64,000 nucleotides of DNA from Undibacterium paludis (GCF_022568815.1 NZ_JAKZHX010000003.1:186001-250000); one strand, 5' to 3'. Shown: positions 7,652 to 17,536, counted from the first letter of the stretch. The notes: generated by a model not told the origin, from the letters alone. Made by a program: numbers and translations.

Positions 7652-9082
7652 CTATCGCGGAACAATAAATACTGCTTTTTCAGTCACGCTTATATCGGGC
7701 GCATCAAGATCCGTGACAACAAATCGTATGCGGTTGGAACCACCGTCGAGCACTTTGGCGGGCACCCTCACTCTTACCGGGAAAGCTTTGGTAGTCGCAG
7801 AACCGATTTCCAGATTACCATTGGTGACGATACTGGCTCCGGCAGCACCCTTGACTTCCACATGATAACGGCGTGGCGATTCCTGAGTGTTCATGATTTG
7901 CAAGCGGTAGACATTCTCTATATCTCCCGACTCGGTGATCCTGGGCATGCCACGATCGCGAATCACGTCGACCTTCAAGGGCATATGCAGTGCCAGAGAT
8001 ACCGCGGCAAGCAAGATAATCAGGCCCAGCAAGCCACCATAAATCAGGGTACGGGTACGAAACACACGCTTCCACATGGCCTTGTCATCAAGATTGCGCT
8101 TCAATGCATGTTCAGTGGTATAACGTATCAAACCACGTTGATACCCCATCTTATCCATGACCTGATCACAACCATCTATGCAGGCACCACAGGCTATACA
8201 CTCATATTGCAAGCCATTGCGGATATCGATACCTGTCGGGCAAACCTGGACGCAAATACCACAGTCCACGCAGGCTCCCAGGCCCTCCGCCTTATAATCA
8301 GCTTTTTTGTTTCTTGAACCACGCGGTTCACCACGTGCTGTATCGTAGGTAACGATCAGAGTGTCCTTGTCAAACATGGCGCTCTGGAAACGAGCATAAG
8401 GGCACATGTACTTACAGACCTGCTCGCGCATCCACCCGGCATTGCCATAGGTGGCAAAAGCATAGAACAGCAGCCAAAAGCTTTCCCATGGACCGAGCGT
8501 AAAATTTCCAACTTCCACAGCCAGGTCACGGACAGGCGTGAAGTATCCGACAAACGTGAAACCCGTCCACAATGCCAGCGTAATCCAGAGGAAGTGCTTG
8601 ACAAACTTCAGTGAAAATTTACGTGGTGTCAAAGGTGAGCTATCAAGTTTGATACGTGCATTGCGCTCGCCCTCAATCTTGTGCTCTATCCATAAAAATA
8701 TCTCGGTATATACCGTTTGTGGGCAGGCATAGCCACAGAACAGACGTCCCGCAATCGCAGTAAACAAAAACAGGCTCAGCGCAGAAATAACCAGCAAAAC
8801 CGCCAGATAGATAAAATCCTGTGGCCACAGGACCATGCCAAAGATATAAAACTTGCGCGCTACCAAGTCAAACAACACAGCCTGTCTGTCATTCCAGTTC
8901 AGCCAGGCTGTGCCGTAAAATAAAGCTTGCGTAAAAAATACCAAAACCCAGCGCCAAGAAGAAAACCAGCCTTTCTGGCTACGCGGATAAATCTTCCGGC
9001 GCTCTTCAAACAAGGCCAGCTCAGTTTCTTCTATTGGAACTGGAATAATGGGTATGTGCTTCATTGTGATTCGATTTTCCAT
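7652..9082 (-). CDS. ccoG: cbb3 oxidase accessory protein CcoG (RdxA/FixG)
   Basis: This 476-aa polytopic membrane ferredoxin carries two Cys motifs in the middle of the protein, CVDCGICVQVCP and CIACGACIDGC, for 4Fe-4S clusters, and an earlier FCGYACPQTVYTEIF motif. The C-terminal 100 residues form an Ig-like FixG domain. CcoG is a Cu(II) reductase in oxidase biogenesis according to work on the family. Two starts are possible: ATG at 9082, or ATG at residue 7 (MKHIPII). The gene lies between ccoP and ccoH. Confidence 0.95.
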   Translation of the reverse strand: MENRITMKHIPIIPVPIEETELALFEERRKIYPRSQKGWFSSWRWVLVFFTQALFYGTAWLNWNDRQAVLFDLVARKFYIFGMVLWPQDFIYLAVLLVISALSLFLFTAIAGRLFCGYACPQTVYTEIFLWIEHKIEGERNARIKLDSSPLTPRKFSLKFVKHFLWITLALWTGFTFVGYFTPVRDLAVEVGNFTLGPWESFWLLFYAFATYGNAGWMREQVCKYMCPYARFQSAMFDKDTLIVTYDTARGEPRGSRNKKADYKAEGLGACVDCGICVQVCPTGIDIRNGLQYECIACGACIDGCDQVMDKMGYQRGLIRYTTEHALKRNLDDKAMWKRVFRTRTLIYGGLLGLIILLAAVSLALHMPLKVDVIRDRGMPRITESGDIENVYRLQIMNTQESPRRYHVEVKGAAGASIVTNGNLEIGSATTKAFPVRVRVPAKVLDGGSNRIRFVVTDLDAPDISVTEKAVFIVPR

Positions 9083-9132
9083 ACAAATGCCTGAGGAAGT
9101 GCCACCAGAGCAGCACCTCCACGCGTTAACAC

Positions 9133-10137
9133 TTATTTTTCAGGTATTGCTGTTGCAGATGCCGTCTCGGCTATTGCCTTGACCGCAACCGTCTCTGCCT
9201 CACTGATTGCCGCCGTTGCAGGGTTATTCGACAATCCCCATACATAAGCTGCCAACAAGTGTATTTTGCCTTCAGACAGAATCGTTTTGTGTGCAGGCAT
9301 CTGGTTATTACGACCCTTGTTAATGGTCTCCATCACCGTATCAATACCACCGCCATACAGCCAGACCTTGTCAGTCAGGTTCGGCGCACCCAGCGCCTGG
9401 TTACCTTTGCCTTCAAAACCGTGACAGGCTGCACAGGCGGCAAACTTGGGTTTACCCAGAGCCGCCTTGATCGGGTCATGCGCAGAGTTGGACAGGCTCA
9501 ATACATAGTTGGCGACATTCCTGACGTCATCGTCTGTACCCAATGCTGCTGCCATTGATGGCATCTGACCATGACGTCCTTCGCGGATGGTCGTCAGGAT
9601 GGTTTGAGGATCACCACCATACAGCCAGTCACTATCTGTCAGGTTAGGATATCCCTTGCCACCCTGCGCATCAGAACCATGGCATTGAGCACAGGTATTC
9701 AAAAACAGGCGTTGACCTATCTCCCTCGCTTGCGGATCTTTTGCCACAGCCTTGATATCCATCGCCAAATATTTATTGAAGATAGGACCGTACTGCGCCT
9801 CGCCGTCCTTCATTTCTTTTTCATATTCGCCAGTCTGACTCCAGCCAAATGTCCCCTTGAAATTGCCAAATCCAGGGTACACGACAAGATAACCAACGCT
9901 ATATACGATAGTCAGGTAAAACAGCCACATCCACCACTTTGGCAAAGGATTGTTTTGCTCCATCAAATCACCGTCCCAGACATGCCCCGTCGTTTCAGCA
10001 GGCAAAGGTTTGCCATCGCTGCCGACCTTTACTTTTACCTTTGACTGTGACCATAAAAGCAGCGTACATGCCACCAGGGACAAAGCGACGATGACGGCAA
10101 TCGCCGTGCCCCACCATTCACTAAAAAAGTCTGCCAT
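9133..10137 (-). CDS. ccoP: cbb3 oxidase dihaem cytochrome c subunit
   Basis: This 334-aa subunit delivers electrons from the bc1 complex or soluble cytochromes to CcoO. Two N-terminal membrane helices (about residues 10-30 and 68-87) are followed by two periplasmic class I cytochrome c domains with CxxCH motifs at C149/C152/H153 (CAQCH) and C235/C238/H239 (CAACH). The N-terminal segment DGKPLPAETTGHVWDGDL is typical of CcoP. The start lies 2 bp after the ccoQ stop, with a GGAAAA ribosome site. Confidence 0.97.
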   Translation of the reverse strand: MADFFSEWWGTAIAVIVALSLVACTLLLWSQSKVKVKVGSDGKPLPAETTGHVWDGDLMEQNNPLPKWWMWLFYLTIVYSVGYLVVYPGFGNFKGTFGWSQTGEYEKEMKDGEAQYGPIFNKYLAMDIKAVAKDPQAREIGQRLFLNTCAQCHGSDAQGGKGYPNLTDSDWLYGGDPQTILTTIREGRHGQMPSMAAALGTDDDVRNVANYVLSLSNSAHDPIKAALGKPKFAACAACHGFEGKGNQALGAPNLTDKVWLYGGGIDTVMETINKGRNNQMPAHKTILSEGKIHLLAAYVWGLSNNPATAAISEAETVAVKAIAETASATAIPEK

Positions 10138-10139
10138 GA

Positions 10140-10286
10140 CTATTTTCCATTCTCATTTTCAATTGGCAAGCGTGCCAGCTTTTCAAATCTTTCCTTGTTT
10201 CCTGAACTGAATGCCCAGTAAAGAATGCCAAGAAAAACAAACAGGCTGATTACGGTCACTACACTACTGATTATTGTGAAGTTCAT
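10140..10286 (-). CDS. ccoQ: cbb3 oxidase small subunit CcoQ
   Basis: This is a 48-aa single-helix protein (MNFTIISSVVTVISLFVFLG) with a charged C-terminal tail, which stabilises the oxidase complex in other bacteria. I chose the ATG at 10286 because GGGAGGGAAG lies about 7 bp upstream; an upstream in-frame start at 10325 would add 13 residues that overlap this ribosome site. Its position between ccoO and ccoP is standard. Confidence 0.9.
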   Translation of the reverse strand: MNFTIISSVVTVISLFVFLGILYWAFSSGNKERFEKLARLPIENENGK

Positions 10287-10330
10287 TTTCTTCCCTCCCG
10301 AAATGATGGCCGGCTTGACGGCCATCCATC

Positions 10331-10948
10331 CTAGTTCTTGTTCTTGATCGCCGTACCCAAGACCTGCAGGTATGCAATCACAGCATCGAGTTCAGTCTTG
10401 TTCACCAAGTCGGCAGGACCTGCCTTGATGTCAGCTTCAGTGTAAGGAACGCCCAAGGTTTTCATTGCCTGCATTTTCGGTGTAATGCTATTGGGTTCCA
10501 GCGGTGTTTTGGCCAGCCAGGGATAAGCTGGCATATTGGACTCAACTACCACAGAGCGTGGATCATTCAGGTGATCCTTGTGCCAAGTGTCACTGTAACG
10601 TCCGCCAACGCGCGCCAGATCGGGACCCGTGCGTTTGCTACCCCATTGGAAGGGATGATCATAAACAGACTCACCTGCCACGGAATAGTGACCGTAACGT
10701 TCAGTCTCAGCACGGAAGGGACGTATCATTTGCGAGTGACAACCGTAGCAACCTTCACGCAAATAAATGTCACGCCCGGCAAGTTGCAGAGCGCTATATG
10801 GCTTCATGCCCTGTACCGCCTCTGTTGTGGATTTCTGAAAAAACAGTGGGACGATTTCAACCAGGCCGCCAAAACTGATGGTCAGTATCACCAGTACCAG
10901 CAGCAGCCCCACATTTCGCTCAATCAGATCATGAGTAAAATTACGCAT
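10331..10948 (-). CDS. ccoO: cbb3 oxidase monohaem cytochrome c subunit
   Basis: This 205-aa protein has an N-terminal membrane helix (about residues 12-37) and one cytochrome c domain with the haem motif in [15 protein letters not shown] at 10948 follows AGGAG at 7 bp; a TTG codon directly before it is an unlikely start. CcoO takes electrons from CcoP to the catalytic subunit CcoN, which is encoded 37 bp upstream. Confidence 0.97.
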   Translation of the reverse strand: MRNFTHDLIERNVGLLLVLVILTISFGGLVEIVPLFFQKSTTEAVQGMKPYSALQLAGRDIYLREGCYGCHSQMIRPFRAETERYGHYSVAGESVYDHPFQWGSKRTGPDLARVGGRYSDTWHKDHLNDPRSVVVESNMPAYPWLAKTPLEPNSITPKMQAMKTLGVPYTEADIKAGPADLVNKTELDAVIAYLQVLGTAIKNKN

Positions 10949-10985
10949 CAAATTTCTCCTTTGATTTCTTTGCTATTTCTCTGAT

Positions 10986-12425
10986 CTATGCATGTGCAGC
11001 AGTTGCAGGCAATGCCGGGATCGTGTTGTTGACGGGCCGAGCCGCCATGACAGTTTTTGCGACGTTGTAGGCCATCACCAGCATGCCGCTCAAGTACAAC
11101 AAGCCACCACCAAGACGGATCACGTAGTAAGGATAAGTTGCCTTGACTGTTTCAACGAAGGAGTATGTCAGAGTGCCATCCGGATTCACGGCGCGCCACA
11201 TCAGACCTTGCATCACACCCGCTATCCACATTGCAGCGATATACAGAACTACGCCAATGGTCGCCACCCAGAAATGCACTTCTATCAAGCGTTTGCTATA
11301 CATTTGAGTCTGGCCAAACAGACGTGGGATCAGGTAATACAAGCTGCCGATAGTAATGAACCCAACCCAGCCCAAAGCACCAGAATGAACGTGACCAACG
11401 GTCCAATCCGTATAGTGGGACAAGGCATTAACAGTCTTGATCGCCATCATCGGTCCTTCGAAAGTCGACATGCCGTAGAAAGACAGCGAGACAATCAGGA
11501 AGCGCAGGATCGGGTCAGAACGCAGTTTGCTCCAGGCACCAGACAAGGTCATGATACCGTTGACCATGCCACCCCACGAAGGCGCCAGCAAAATCAGCGA
11601 AAACAGCATACCTATTGATTGCGCCCAGTCAGGCAAGGCGGTGTAATGCAGGTGATGCGGACCTGCCCACATATAAGTAAAAATCAATGCCCAGAAGTGG
11701 ACTATCGATAAACGATAAGAGTAGACGGGACGCTCGATTTGCTTGGGAATGAAGTAATACATCATCCCCAGAAAACCGGCTGTCAGGAAGAAACCAACAG
11801 CATTGTGTCCATACCACCATTGCACCATTGCATCTTGCACACCCGCATAGGCGGAGTAGGACTTCATGAACGACACAGGAATCGCTGCACTGTTGACGAT
11901 ATGCAGAACAGCCACTGCGATGATGAAAGCACCATAGAACCAGTTGGCCACGTAGATATGCTCGACCTTGCGCTTCACGAGCGTACCAAAAAAGACCACT
12001 GCATAGGCAACCCAGACCACAGCGATAAGCAAATCGATAGGCCATTCCAGTTCAGCGTACTCCTTACCCTGGGTGTAACCCATGGGCAGGGAAATGGCAG
12101 CTGCAACAATGACCAGTTGCCAGCCCCAGAACGTGAACTCGGCAAGGCCATCAGAAAACAGCCGCACATTGGAAGTTCGCTGTACCACATAATAGGAAGT
12201 TGCCATCAGCGCACAGCCGCCAAAAGCAAAGATCACGGCATTGGTGTGCAAGGGACGCAGGCGGCCATAGCTGAGCCAGGGTATCCCTCCCAGGAATTCC
12301 GGCCAGGCAAGCTGGGTCGCAATCACCACGCCTACTAGCATGCCGACTATTCCCCAAACCACTGCCATGACAGAAAATTGCCGTACAACCCGGTAGTTGT
12401 ATGTGTTTTCTTTAGTTATTGTCAT
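10986..12425 (-). CDS. ccoN: cbb3-type cytochrome c oxidase catalytic subunit I
   Basis: This 479-aa, 12-helix haem-copper oxidase subunit reduces O2 to water with high affinity and pumps protons. Typical segments include [20 protein letters not shown] (Cu-B ligands) and the active-site region [16 protein letters not shown]. It is the first gene of the operon and follows a near-ideal FNR-dependent promoter (see 12449-12496). The ATG is preceded by GAGTGAG. Confidence 0.98.
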   Translation of the reverse strand: MTITKENTYNYRVVRQFSVMAVVWGIVGMLVGVVIATQLAWPEFLGGIPWLSYGRLRPLHTNAVIFAFGGCALMATSYYVVQRTSNVRLFSDGLAEFTFWGWQLVIVAAAISLPMGYTQGKEYAELEWPIDLLIAVVWVAYAVVFFGTLVKRKVEHIYVANWFYGAFIIAVAVLHIVNSAAIPVSFMKSYSAYAGVQDAMVQWWYGHNAVGFFLTAGFLGMMYYFIPKQIERPVYSYRLSIVHFWALIFTYMWAGPHHLHYTALPDWAQSIGMLFSLILLAPSWGGMVNGIMTLSGAWSKLRSDPILRFLIVSLSFYGMSTFEGPMMAIKTVNALSHYTDWTVGHVHSGALGWVGFITIGSLYYLIPRLFGQTQMYSKRLIEVHFWVATIGVVLYIAAMWIAGVMQGLMWRAVNPDGTLTYSFVETVKATYPYYVIRLGGGLLYLSGMLVMAYNVAKTVMAARPVNNTIPALPATAAHA

Positions 12426-12448
12426 GATCTCACTCTGTTGTAAAAGTA

Positions 12449-12496
12449 CACAGCAAGCATAACAACCACACTATTGGCTACATTGATTCACATCAA
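12449..12496 (-). promoter_or_regulatory. FNR-dependent promoter of ccoN
   Basis: A perfect FNR box, TTGAT-TCAC-ATCAA, lies at 12483-12496. On the minus strand a -10-like TATGCT is at 12461-12456, giving a start near 12449 and placing the box centre about 40.5 bp upstream. This is the class II activator geometry. The ccoN ATG is 24 bp further on. Confidence 0.85.
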
Positions 12497-12566
12497 ATGT
12501 TGCCGGATTCAAAGACAATTACAACTGTCATGCCACACATACAGGCTCGGGGACTTTATGGTGAAC

Positions 12567-12600
12567 AAAAAAAAAGACATCGCCAGGGATGTCTTTTTTT
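12567..12600 (-). terminator. Rho-independent terminator after ppiD
   Basis: A stem GACATC/GATGTC (12576-12581 with 12588-12593) is extended by A/T pairs, with a 6-nt loop. A T-tract follows on the minus strand (12575-12567). It separates ppiD from the ccoN promoter and could also work on the plus strand. Confidence 0.85.
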
Positions 12601-12618
12601 CAAGCCAGGGTGAAGATG

Positions 12619-14538
12619 TTACGGTGTCGCAGTAACGGGTGCTGTGACAGCCGCCTTGTTGACTGTAACCTTGGATCTTTGTTTTAACAACTCGAGATAG
12701 GCATACAGGTTTTGCGAAGACTGCATATTCGCCAGTTGCTGTGCTTCAGAAGCACGGCGTTCTTTATCTGGCGTGCCAGCCACAACCTTGCCTACTCTGA
12801 AGATAACATAACCGCCCTTGCCCAGGCTGGTACCAACGAACGCCGGCAGCTTCTGCACATCAGCACGCATCAGATCCACCAGGGCAGCAGTAGGAATATC
12901 CTGGTTTTTCAGGCGAGAAACCATCTTAGCTTCAGTAAAGCCTGCTGTCGAATCTGCAGCTTTCAGTGCAGCCAGTTTAGCGATACCTTCTTTTTCTGCC
13001 AGCGCCGCTGCTTCCGTCAAAGTAACCTGTGCCTGGATGGCTGCCTTCACTTCGTCGAATGGACGCCTGGAGGCAGCCTTGTATTCAACAACATGACCGG
13101 CAAGCATGACCTTGGGAGCAACTTCAACAGCTTCCGTATTGTGCTTTTTCTTTACCACGCCATCAGCAAAAATCGCTTTCAGGAACTTGGGATTATCAAC
13201 ACCATTTGCCGCAGCAACTGGCTTGCCAAGCCGGGTGAGGCCAGTGGCAGTTTCTATCTTCAGTTTGAACTTGTCAGCTACAGGTTTCAGGCTGTCACCC
13301 TGGTCTTCCAGCATATTGGTAAAGGCTTCCAGCGAATCGGCATAGACCTTGGCTGCTTTCTGCTTCTTGATTTCTTCAGCAACCTGAGTCTTCACTTCAT
13401 CAAGGGGTTTGACGCTGCCTGGTTTGATACCAGTCACAGTAATGATGTGAAAACCAAACTCGGTTTCAACCAGGTCACTGATGTCACCCTGCTTCAGGCT
13501 AAATGCCACTTTCGAAAATTCTGGCACCATGCGTTCACGATCAAAGAAATCGAGATCACCATTTTTTTCCTTGGAACCTGGGTCATCAGAATTGGCAGCG
13601 GCAAGTTTGCCAAAGTCTTCAGGATTTTTGCGGGCCTGAGCCAGGATACCTTCAGCTTTTGCTTTGGCCTTGGCCTTGTCAGCTGCGCTACTACCTTTGG
13701 CGACTGCAATCAGGATATGGCTGGCGCGACGCTGCTCTTCCTTGATGGTATAGAGCTTCTGGTTATTTTTATAAAAGTCCTGAACCTCTGCATCAGATGC
13801 AGTTTGCTGTGCTGCCAGGGTATCGGCACTGAACACCACGTACTCGGCATTGATCTGCTCAGGGATCTCAAATTGTGCTGCATTTTTTTCGTAGTAAGCC
13901 TTGAGCATCTCATCCGTCACTTTGACACGTGATGCGAAATCGTCGGATTTGAGCATCAGCATCTGCACCTCGCGTTCCTGCTCATTGATTGCAGAGAAAC
14001 GGTCAGCAACGGTTTTTGGCACAAAAGCGCCATCGCGAACCGGGCCCAGCAGTTGCTGCAATACCATATCCTGACGTTGCCTTTGCTCAAACATGGCAGG
14101 CGTCATCCCTTGCATGGACAAAAGGCGTGTATATTGTTCATTATCGAAATGACCATCGGCCTTGACCAGACCTGGCAGACTGGAAATATAGTCGCGGATT
14201 GTCGCGTCGGAAATCAGCAGTTTTTTACGCTCGATATCTACCGCCATTGTCTTGCGCGCAATCAAACCATCCAGAATGTTCTGTCTTTCCTCTGGAGTAT
14301 TGAGCATCTTGGCATCAAATTGCGGCCCGTAAGCCTGACGCATGCGGTCAAGCTGATCACGCAATGCCAGGTCAAACTCTGCCTGGCTGATGGGTGCGCC
14401 ATTTACAGTGGCAATGCCAGCTTCTTTACCAATATTGCGCAAAGCATCAGTATTGCCAAACAAAACAAAGGAAGGCAGGATAAGCACAGCTAGCAAAATT
14501 TGCATCAAGCGCTGATGGGTACGAATAAATTCAAACAT
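12619..14538 (-). CDS. ppiD: Periplasmic peptidyl-prolyl isomerase/chaperone, PpiD type
   Basis: This 639-aa inner-membrane-anchored foldase helps newly exported proteins fold near the Sec translocon. It has an N-terminal helix (about residues 12-32), a SurA-like N-domain (about 35-190) and a parvulin domain (about 265-375) with RRASHILIAV at its start and EFGFHIITVTG at its end. A second, divergent PPIase-like region and an Ala/Lys-rich C-terminal part follow. I use the ATG at 14538; the TTG two codons upstream has no support. In Burkholderiales ppiD typically follows hupB and the Val and Asp tRNAs, as here. Confidence 0.93.
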   Translation of the reverse strand: MFEFIRTHQRLMQILLAVLILPSFVLFGNTDALRNIGKEAGIATVNGAPISQAEFDLALRDQLDRMRQAYGPQFDAKMLNTPEERQNILDGLIARKTMAVDIERKKLLISDATIRDYISSLPGLVKADGHFDNEQYTRLLSMQGMTPAMFEQRQRQDMVLQQLLGPVRDGAFVPKTVADRFSAINEQEREVQMLMLKSDDFASRVKVTDEMLKAYYEKNAAQFEIPEQINAEYVVFSADTLAAQQTASDAEVQDFYKNNQKLYTIKEEQRRASHILIAVAKGSSAADKAKAKAKAEGILAQARKNPEDFGKLAAANSDDPGSKEKNGDLDFFDRERMVPEFSKVAFSLKQGDISDLVETEFGFHIITVTGIKPGSVKPLDEVKTQVAEEIKKQKAAKVYADSLEAFTNMLEDQGDSLKPVADKFKLKIETATGLTRLGKPVAAANGVDNPKFLKAIFADGVVKKKHNTEAVEVAPKVMLAGHVVEYKAASRRPFDEVKAAIQAQVTLTEAAALAEKEGIAKLAALKAADSTAGFTEAKMVSRLKNQDIPTAALVDLMRADVQKLPAFVGTSLGKGGYVIFRVGKVVAGTPDKERRASEAQQLANMQSSQNLYAYLELLKQRSKVTVNKAAVTAPVTATP

Positions 14539-14544
14539 GTTCAA

Positions 14545-14730
14545 CCAATCACGTGGCTAAGAACTTGTTGACGATCCTGCTGCGCGAGCGTGATCGGGGT
14601 TCATGGCTGCTCAAAATGCTCATGCACTCAAGTACATTCCGCTTTTTGCGCTGCTCTTCTCCTCGCTGACGCCCGCTCGCTACAGATCGCAAACAGGTTC
14701 CAAGTATCATAAAAACAATTTGACGAATAC
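14545..14730. other. Gap with possible dispersed-repeat-like sequence
   Basis: This stretch lies between ppiD and the tRNA operon terminator. It holds an imperfect palindrome ATGCACT-CA-AGTACAT around 14620-14636 and a GC-rich flank. A plus-strand ORF crossing it ends in tRNA-antisense sequence and is not credible. The ppiD promoter should lie here but I cannot pick it out with confidence. Confidence 0.4.
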
Positions 14731-14759
14731 GAAAAAAGGCGAACTTTCGTTCGCCTTTT
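14731..14759 (-). terminator. Terminator of the Val-Asp tRNA operon
   Basis: A 10-bp stem (14734-14743 with 14750-14759, arm AAAAGGCGAA) with loop CTTTCG is followed on the minus strand by a run of T. It lies 8 bp after the tRNA-Asp 3' end. Confidence 0.88.
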
Positions 14760-14767
14760 CGATTTTC

Positions 14768-14844
14768 TGGCGGAGCGGACGGGGCTCGAACCCGCGACCC
14801 CCGGCGTGACAGGCCGGTATTCTAACCAACTGAACTACCACTCC
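14768..14844 (-). tRNA. tRNA-Asp (GTC)
   Basis: A full 77-nt cloverleaf with encoded CCA. The acceptor stem GGAGTGG pairs with CCGCTCC (one U-G pair), the anticodon loop is CTGTCAC, and the T-loop is GGTTCGAGCC. It is transcribed together with the tRNA-Val gene upstream. Confidence 0.97.
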
Positions 14845-14878
14845 TTATTTACTACCCAAGCTTTTCTATGTCTGATAC

Positions 14879-14954
14879 TGGTGGGCGCTGAGAGGCTCGA
14901 ACTCCCGACCTAAGCCTTGTAAGGGCTCCGCTCTACCAACTGAGCTAAGCGCCC
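14879..14954 (-). tRNA. tRNA-Val (TAC)
   Basis: A 76-nt cloverleaf with acceptor stem GGGCGCT/AGCGCCC, anticodon loop CTTACAA and encoded CCA. It lies 50 bp after the hupB stop and 34 bp before tRNA-Asp. Confidence 0.97.
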
Positions 14955-15004
14955 CACACATACAAGCAGACACTGTGGCGCATGTCCCGCGCCACGAAAG
15001 TGCA

Positions 15005-15277
15005 TTAGTTTACCGCATCTTTCAATGCTTTGCCAGGTTTAAATTTAGGTACCTTGGCAGATTTGATCTTGATAGGCTCGCCAGTCTTGGGATTACGACC
15101 AGCACGGGCAGCACGTTTGGCAACAGAGAAAGTACCAAAACCAACCAGTGTTACGGTGCCATTTTTCTTCAATGTGGTTTTTACAGCGCCGATCACTGCA
15201 TCCAGCGCACGCGACGAAGCCGCTTTGGAAATATCCGCTGTTTTCGCAATATGATCGATCAACTCAGTCTTATTCAC
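15005..15277 (-). CDS. hupB: HU-family DNA-binding protein
   Basis: This is a 90-aa histone-like nucleoid protein that bends and compacts DNA as a dimer. It starts [11 protein letters not shown], has the core [18 protein letters not shown] and ends with the Pro-loop arm [17 protein letters not shown]. The length is exactly that of HU. It is followed by the tRNA-Val and tRNA-Asp genes and ppiD. In many Burkholderiales clpX-lon precedes hupB; here the 510-bp upstream gap is followed by divergent nadB instead. Confidence 0.96.
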   Translation of the reverse strand: MNKTELIDHIAKTADISKAASSRALDAVIGAVKTTLKKNGTVTLVGFGTFSVAKRAARAGRNPKTGEPIKIKSAKVPKFKPGKALKDAVN

Positions 15278-15787
15278 TTATAGCCCCCTCACAAAAATTT
15301 GAATTTCGCGATGATGTATTCGATTATTTTATTGGTCGTGCATCTATCACGGCAAGCAGGAAATCTGCATCCGGTATTAGAGCAAGCCGCAAAGCCTTGT
15401 GTCAAGCGGTTTGCGCGCTTTCTGTCGATTCTTAAAAAAATCAGTCATAAATCTGATTTCCTTATTTGCTTTCCCTCTTGATTTACGCTATCTCGGGGCA
15501 AAATGCTGACGGGCATTTGTATATACGAATGCTGCCGGGGCACAGAAATCAGCGATGCAGGCGGTTCTGCACAAATGAATTAAGATTCCCGGCCAATCAG
15601 ACACTTACCCATACCGCTCTGCAATGAGCACACCGAATCCCGGTCTCTGGCATACTGTGATAAAGATTGACTTCAAGCAGGATAGTTTTTCACGAATAAG
15701 GTAAATTAGGCGCACCGAAGCACATTTTTACAAGGTTCAGCGGGTGCCGCTGATATTACATGGTCACAAATCAACCATCACCACATA
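15278..15787. other. 510-bp divergent intergenic region between hupB and nadB
   Basis: No credible gene is present. The region must contain the hupB and nadB promoters. A TTGACT at 15667-15672 could be a -35 for nadB, but no good -10 stands 16-18 bp downstream. The segment has mixed base composition and no clear long hairpin. Confidence 0.5.
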
Positions 15788-17395
15788 ATGAAGAATTTTG
15801 ACGTAGCAATTGTAGGTAGCGGCTTGGCTGGCTTATCTGTCGCTTTGCATCTTGCGCAAACACGCAAAGTCGCAATTATTTCCAAGCGTGAATTACTGGA
15901 CGGTGCCAGCAACTGGGCGCAAGGCGGCATTGCCGCCGTGCTTGATTCGCACGACAGCCATGAACAACACATATCTGACACCCTGATCGCCGGCGGCGGT
16001 CTGTGTGATGAAGGCGCAACCCGTTACATCATCGAACATGGCCGCGAAGCGATAGACTGGTTGATAGAACAAGGTGTGCCATTCACACGTGACAACGAAG
16101 CCGAGCTTGGTTTTCACCTGACCAGGGAAGGCGGTCACAGTCAGCGCCGCATCATCCATGCGGCAGACGCCACCGGACATGCCGTGCAGGTCACACTGGA
16201 ACAGAAAGTACGCAATCATCCCAATATCAGCCTGTTCGAACATCATTATGCAATCGATGTGATCACGTCGGCCAAACTCGGTGACAACTCCCCCACGCCA
16301 CATTGCCTGGGCTTGTATGTACAAGACGTCAAAACCGGCAAGGTCCATACTTTTGCGGCCCAGCATACTGTGATGGCGACTGGCGGTGCTGGCAAGGTCT
16401 ACCTGTACACCACCAATCCTGATACGGCGACCGGCGATGGCATCGCCATGGCCTGGCGTGCCGGCTGCAGGATCGGCAATATGGAATTTATCCAGTTCCA
16501 CCCGACCTGCCTCTACCACCCCTATGCAAAATCCTTTTTGATCACTGAGGCAGTACGTGGTGAGGGCGGCATATTGAAGTTGCCCGCAGAAGCAGGTGCC
16601 TCAGCGGGCAAACGCTTCATGAGCAATCATGACGAACGCATGGAACTGGCGCCGCGCGACGTCGTCGCCCGGGCGATAGACTTTGAAATGAAAAAACGCG
16701 GCCTCGATTTTGTTGAGCTCGATATCAGTCATCAGCCGCCAGAGTTCCTGAAAGAACACTTCCCCACCATTTATGCCCGCTGCCTGGAACTGGGCATAGA
16801 CATCACCAAGCAGGCCATACCCGTCGTACCGGCAGTGCATTTCACCTGCGGCGGCATCGTTACTGATACGGATGGCCGGACCGACCTGCCCGGTCTTTAT
16901 GCAGTCGGCGAAACAGCTTACACCGGCCTGCACGGCGCCAATCGTCTGGCCAGCAACTCGTTGCTGGAATGCCTGGTGATTGGCCGTGCTGCTGCCAAAC
17001 ACATAGAATCGCAGGAGCGCTCCAGCGTGATCGCCCTGCCTGACTGGGATGAAAGCCGCGTCTCCGACGCGGATGAAGAAGTCGTGATTGCCAATAACTG
17101 GGATGAGTTGCGCCGCTTCATGTGGAATTATGTCGGCATCGTCCGCACCACCAAGCGCCTGGAAAGGGCCAAGCACCGCATTCGGCTGTTGAAAGAAGAA
17201 ATTGACGAGTACTACGCTAACTTCCGCATCTCAAATAATCTGCTGGAATTGCGCAACCTGGTTGAAGTTGCCTCCCTGATCGTCAATAGCGCCCTGTCAC
17301 GCCGTGAAAGCCGCGGCCTGCATTTCAGCCGCGACTATCCAGATACCTTGCCCAAAGCCTTGCCAACAGTCCTGTCACCAAAGCGCAAGAAATAA
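15788..17395 (+). CDS. nadB: L-aspartate oxidase
   Basis: This 535-aa cytosolic flavoenzyme oxidises L-aspartate to iminoaspartate, the first step of de novo NAD synthesis. It has an N-terminal FAD-binding motif [12 protein letters not shown], the succinate dehydrogenase-like segment [20 protein letters not shown], a substrate-site [16 protein letters not shown] region, and the C-terminal helical domain with [15 protein letters not shown]. Its product is used by NadA, encoded at 24272. nadA and nadC face it from the other side of the ABC operon. Confidence 0.97.
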   Translation: MKNFDVAIVGSGLAGLSVALHLAQTRKVAIISKRELLDGASNWAQGGIAAVLDSHDSHEQHISDTLIAGGGLCDEGATRYIIEHGREAIDWLIEQGVPFTRDNEAELGFHLTREGGHSQRRIIHAADATGHAVQVTLEQKVRNHPNISLFEHHYAIDVITSAKLGDNSPTPHCLGLYVQDVKTGKVHTFAAQHTVMATGGAGKVYLYTTNPDTATGDGIAMAWRAGCRIGNMEFIQFHPTCLYHPYAKSFLITEAVRGEGGILKLPAEAGASAGKRFMSNHDERMELAPRDVVARAIDFEMKKRGLDFVELDISHQPPEFLKEHFPTIYARCLELGIDITKQAIPVVPAVHFTCGGIVTDTDGRTDLPGLYAVGETAYTGLHGANRLASNSLLECLVIGRAAAKHIESQERSSVIALPDWDESRVSDADEEVVIANNWDELRRFMWNYVGIVRTTKRLERAKHRIRLLKEEIDEYYANFRISNNLLELRNLVEVASLIVNSALSRRESRGLHFSRDYPDTLPKALPTVLSPKRKK

Positions 17396-17443
17396 TCACA
17401 ACAATCACAACCGTCGCAATAACAGCGCTGCCATCTTGCAAAA

Positions 17444-17469
17444 CCAAGGGGGTATCATCACCTCCTTGG
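17444..17469 (+). terminator. Hairpin after nadB
   Basis: A 10-bp stem CCAAGGGGGT/ACCTCCTTGG (one G-U pair) with loop ATCATC lies 48 bp after the nadB stop. There is no T-tract, so it is a weak or rho-assisted terminator at best. Confidence 0.45.
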
Positions 17470-17536
17470 CTCACCCTCCTCATCAAGCCCCACCATCATC
17501 AACTGGTAAATTATCGCGGCATTGATCAATAGCCGT

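Noticed and set aside
12712..13932. Plus-strand 406-aa open frame
   Set aside because: It is antisense to ppiD, with Cys/Phe/Leu-rich composition typical of a reverse-strand shadow.
14603..14809. Plus-strand 68-aa ORF ending in a RSGRGSNPRPPA-like sequence
   Set aside because: Its end is the antisense of tRNA-Asp and it crosses the tRNA operon terminator; this type of ORF is a known annotation artefact.
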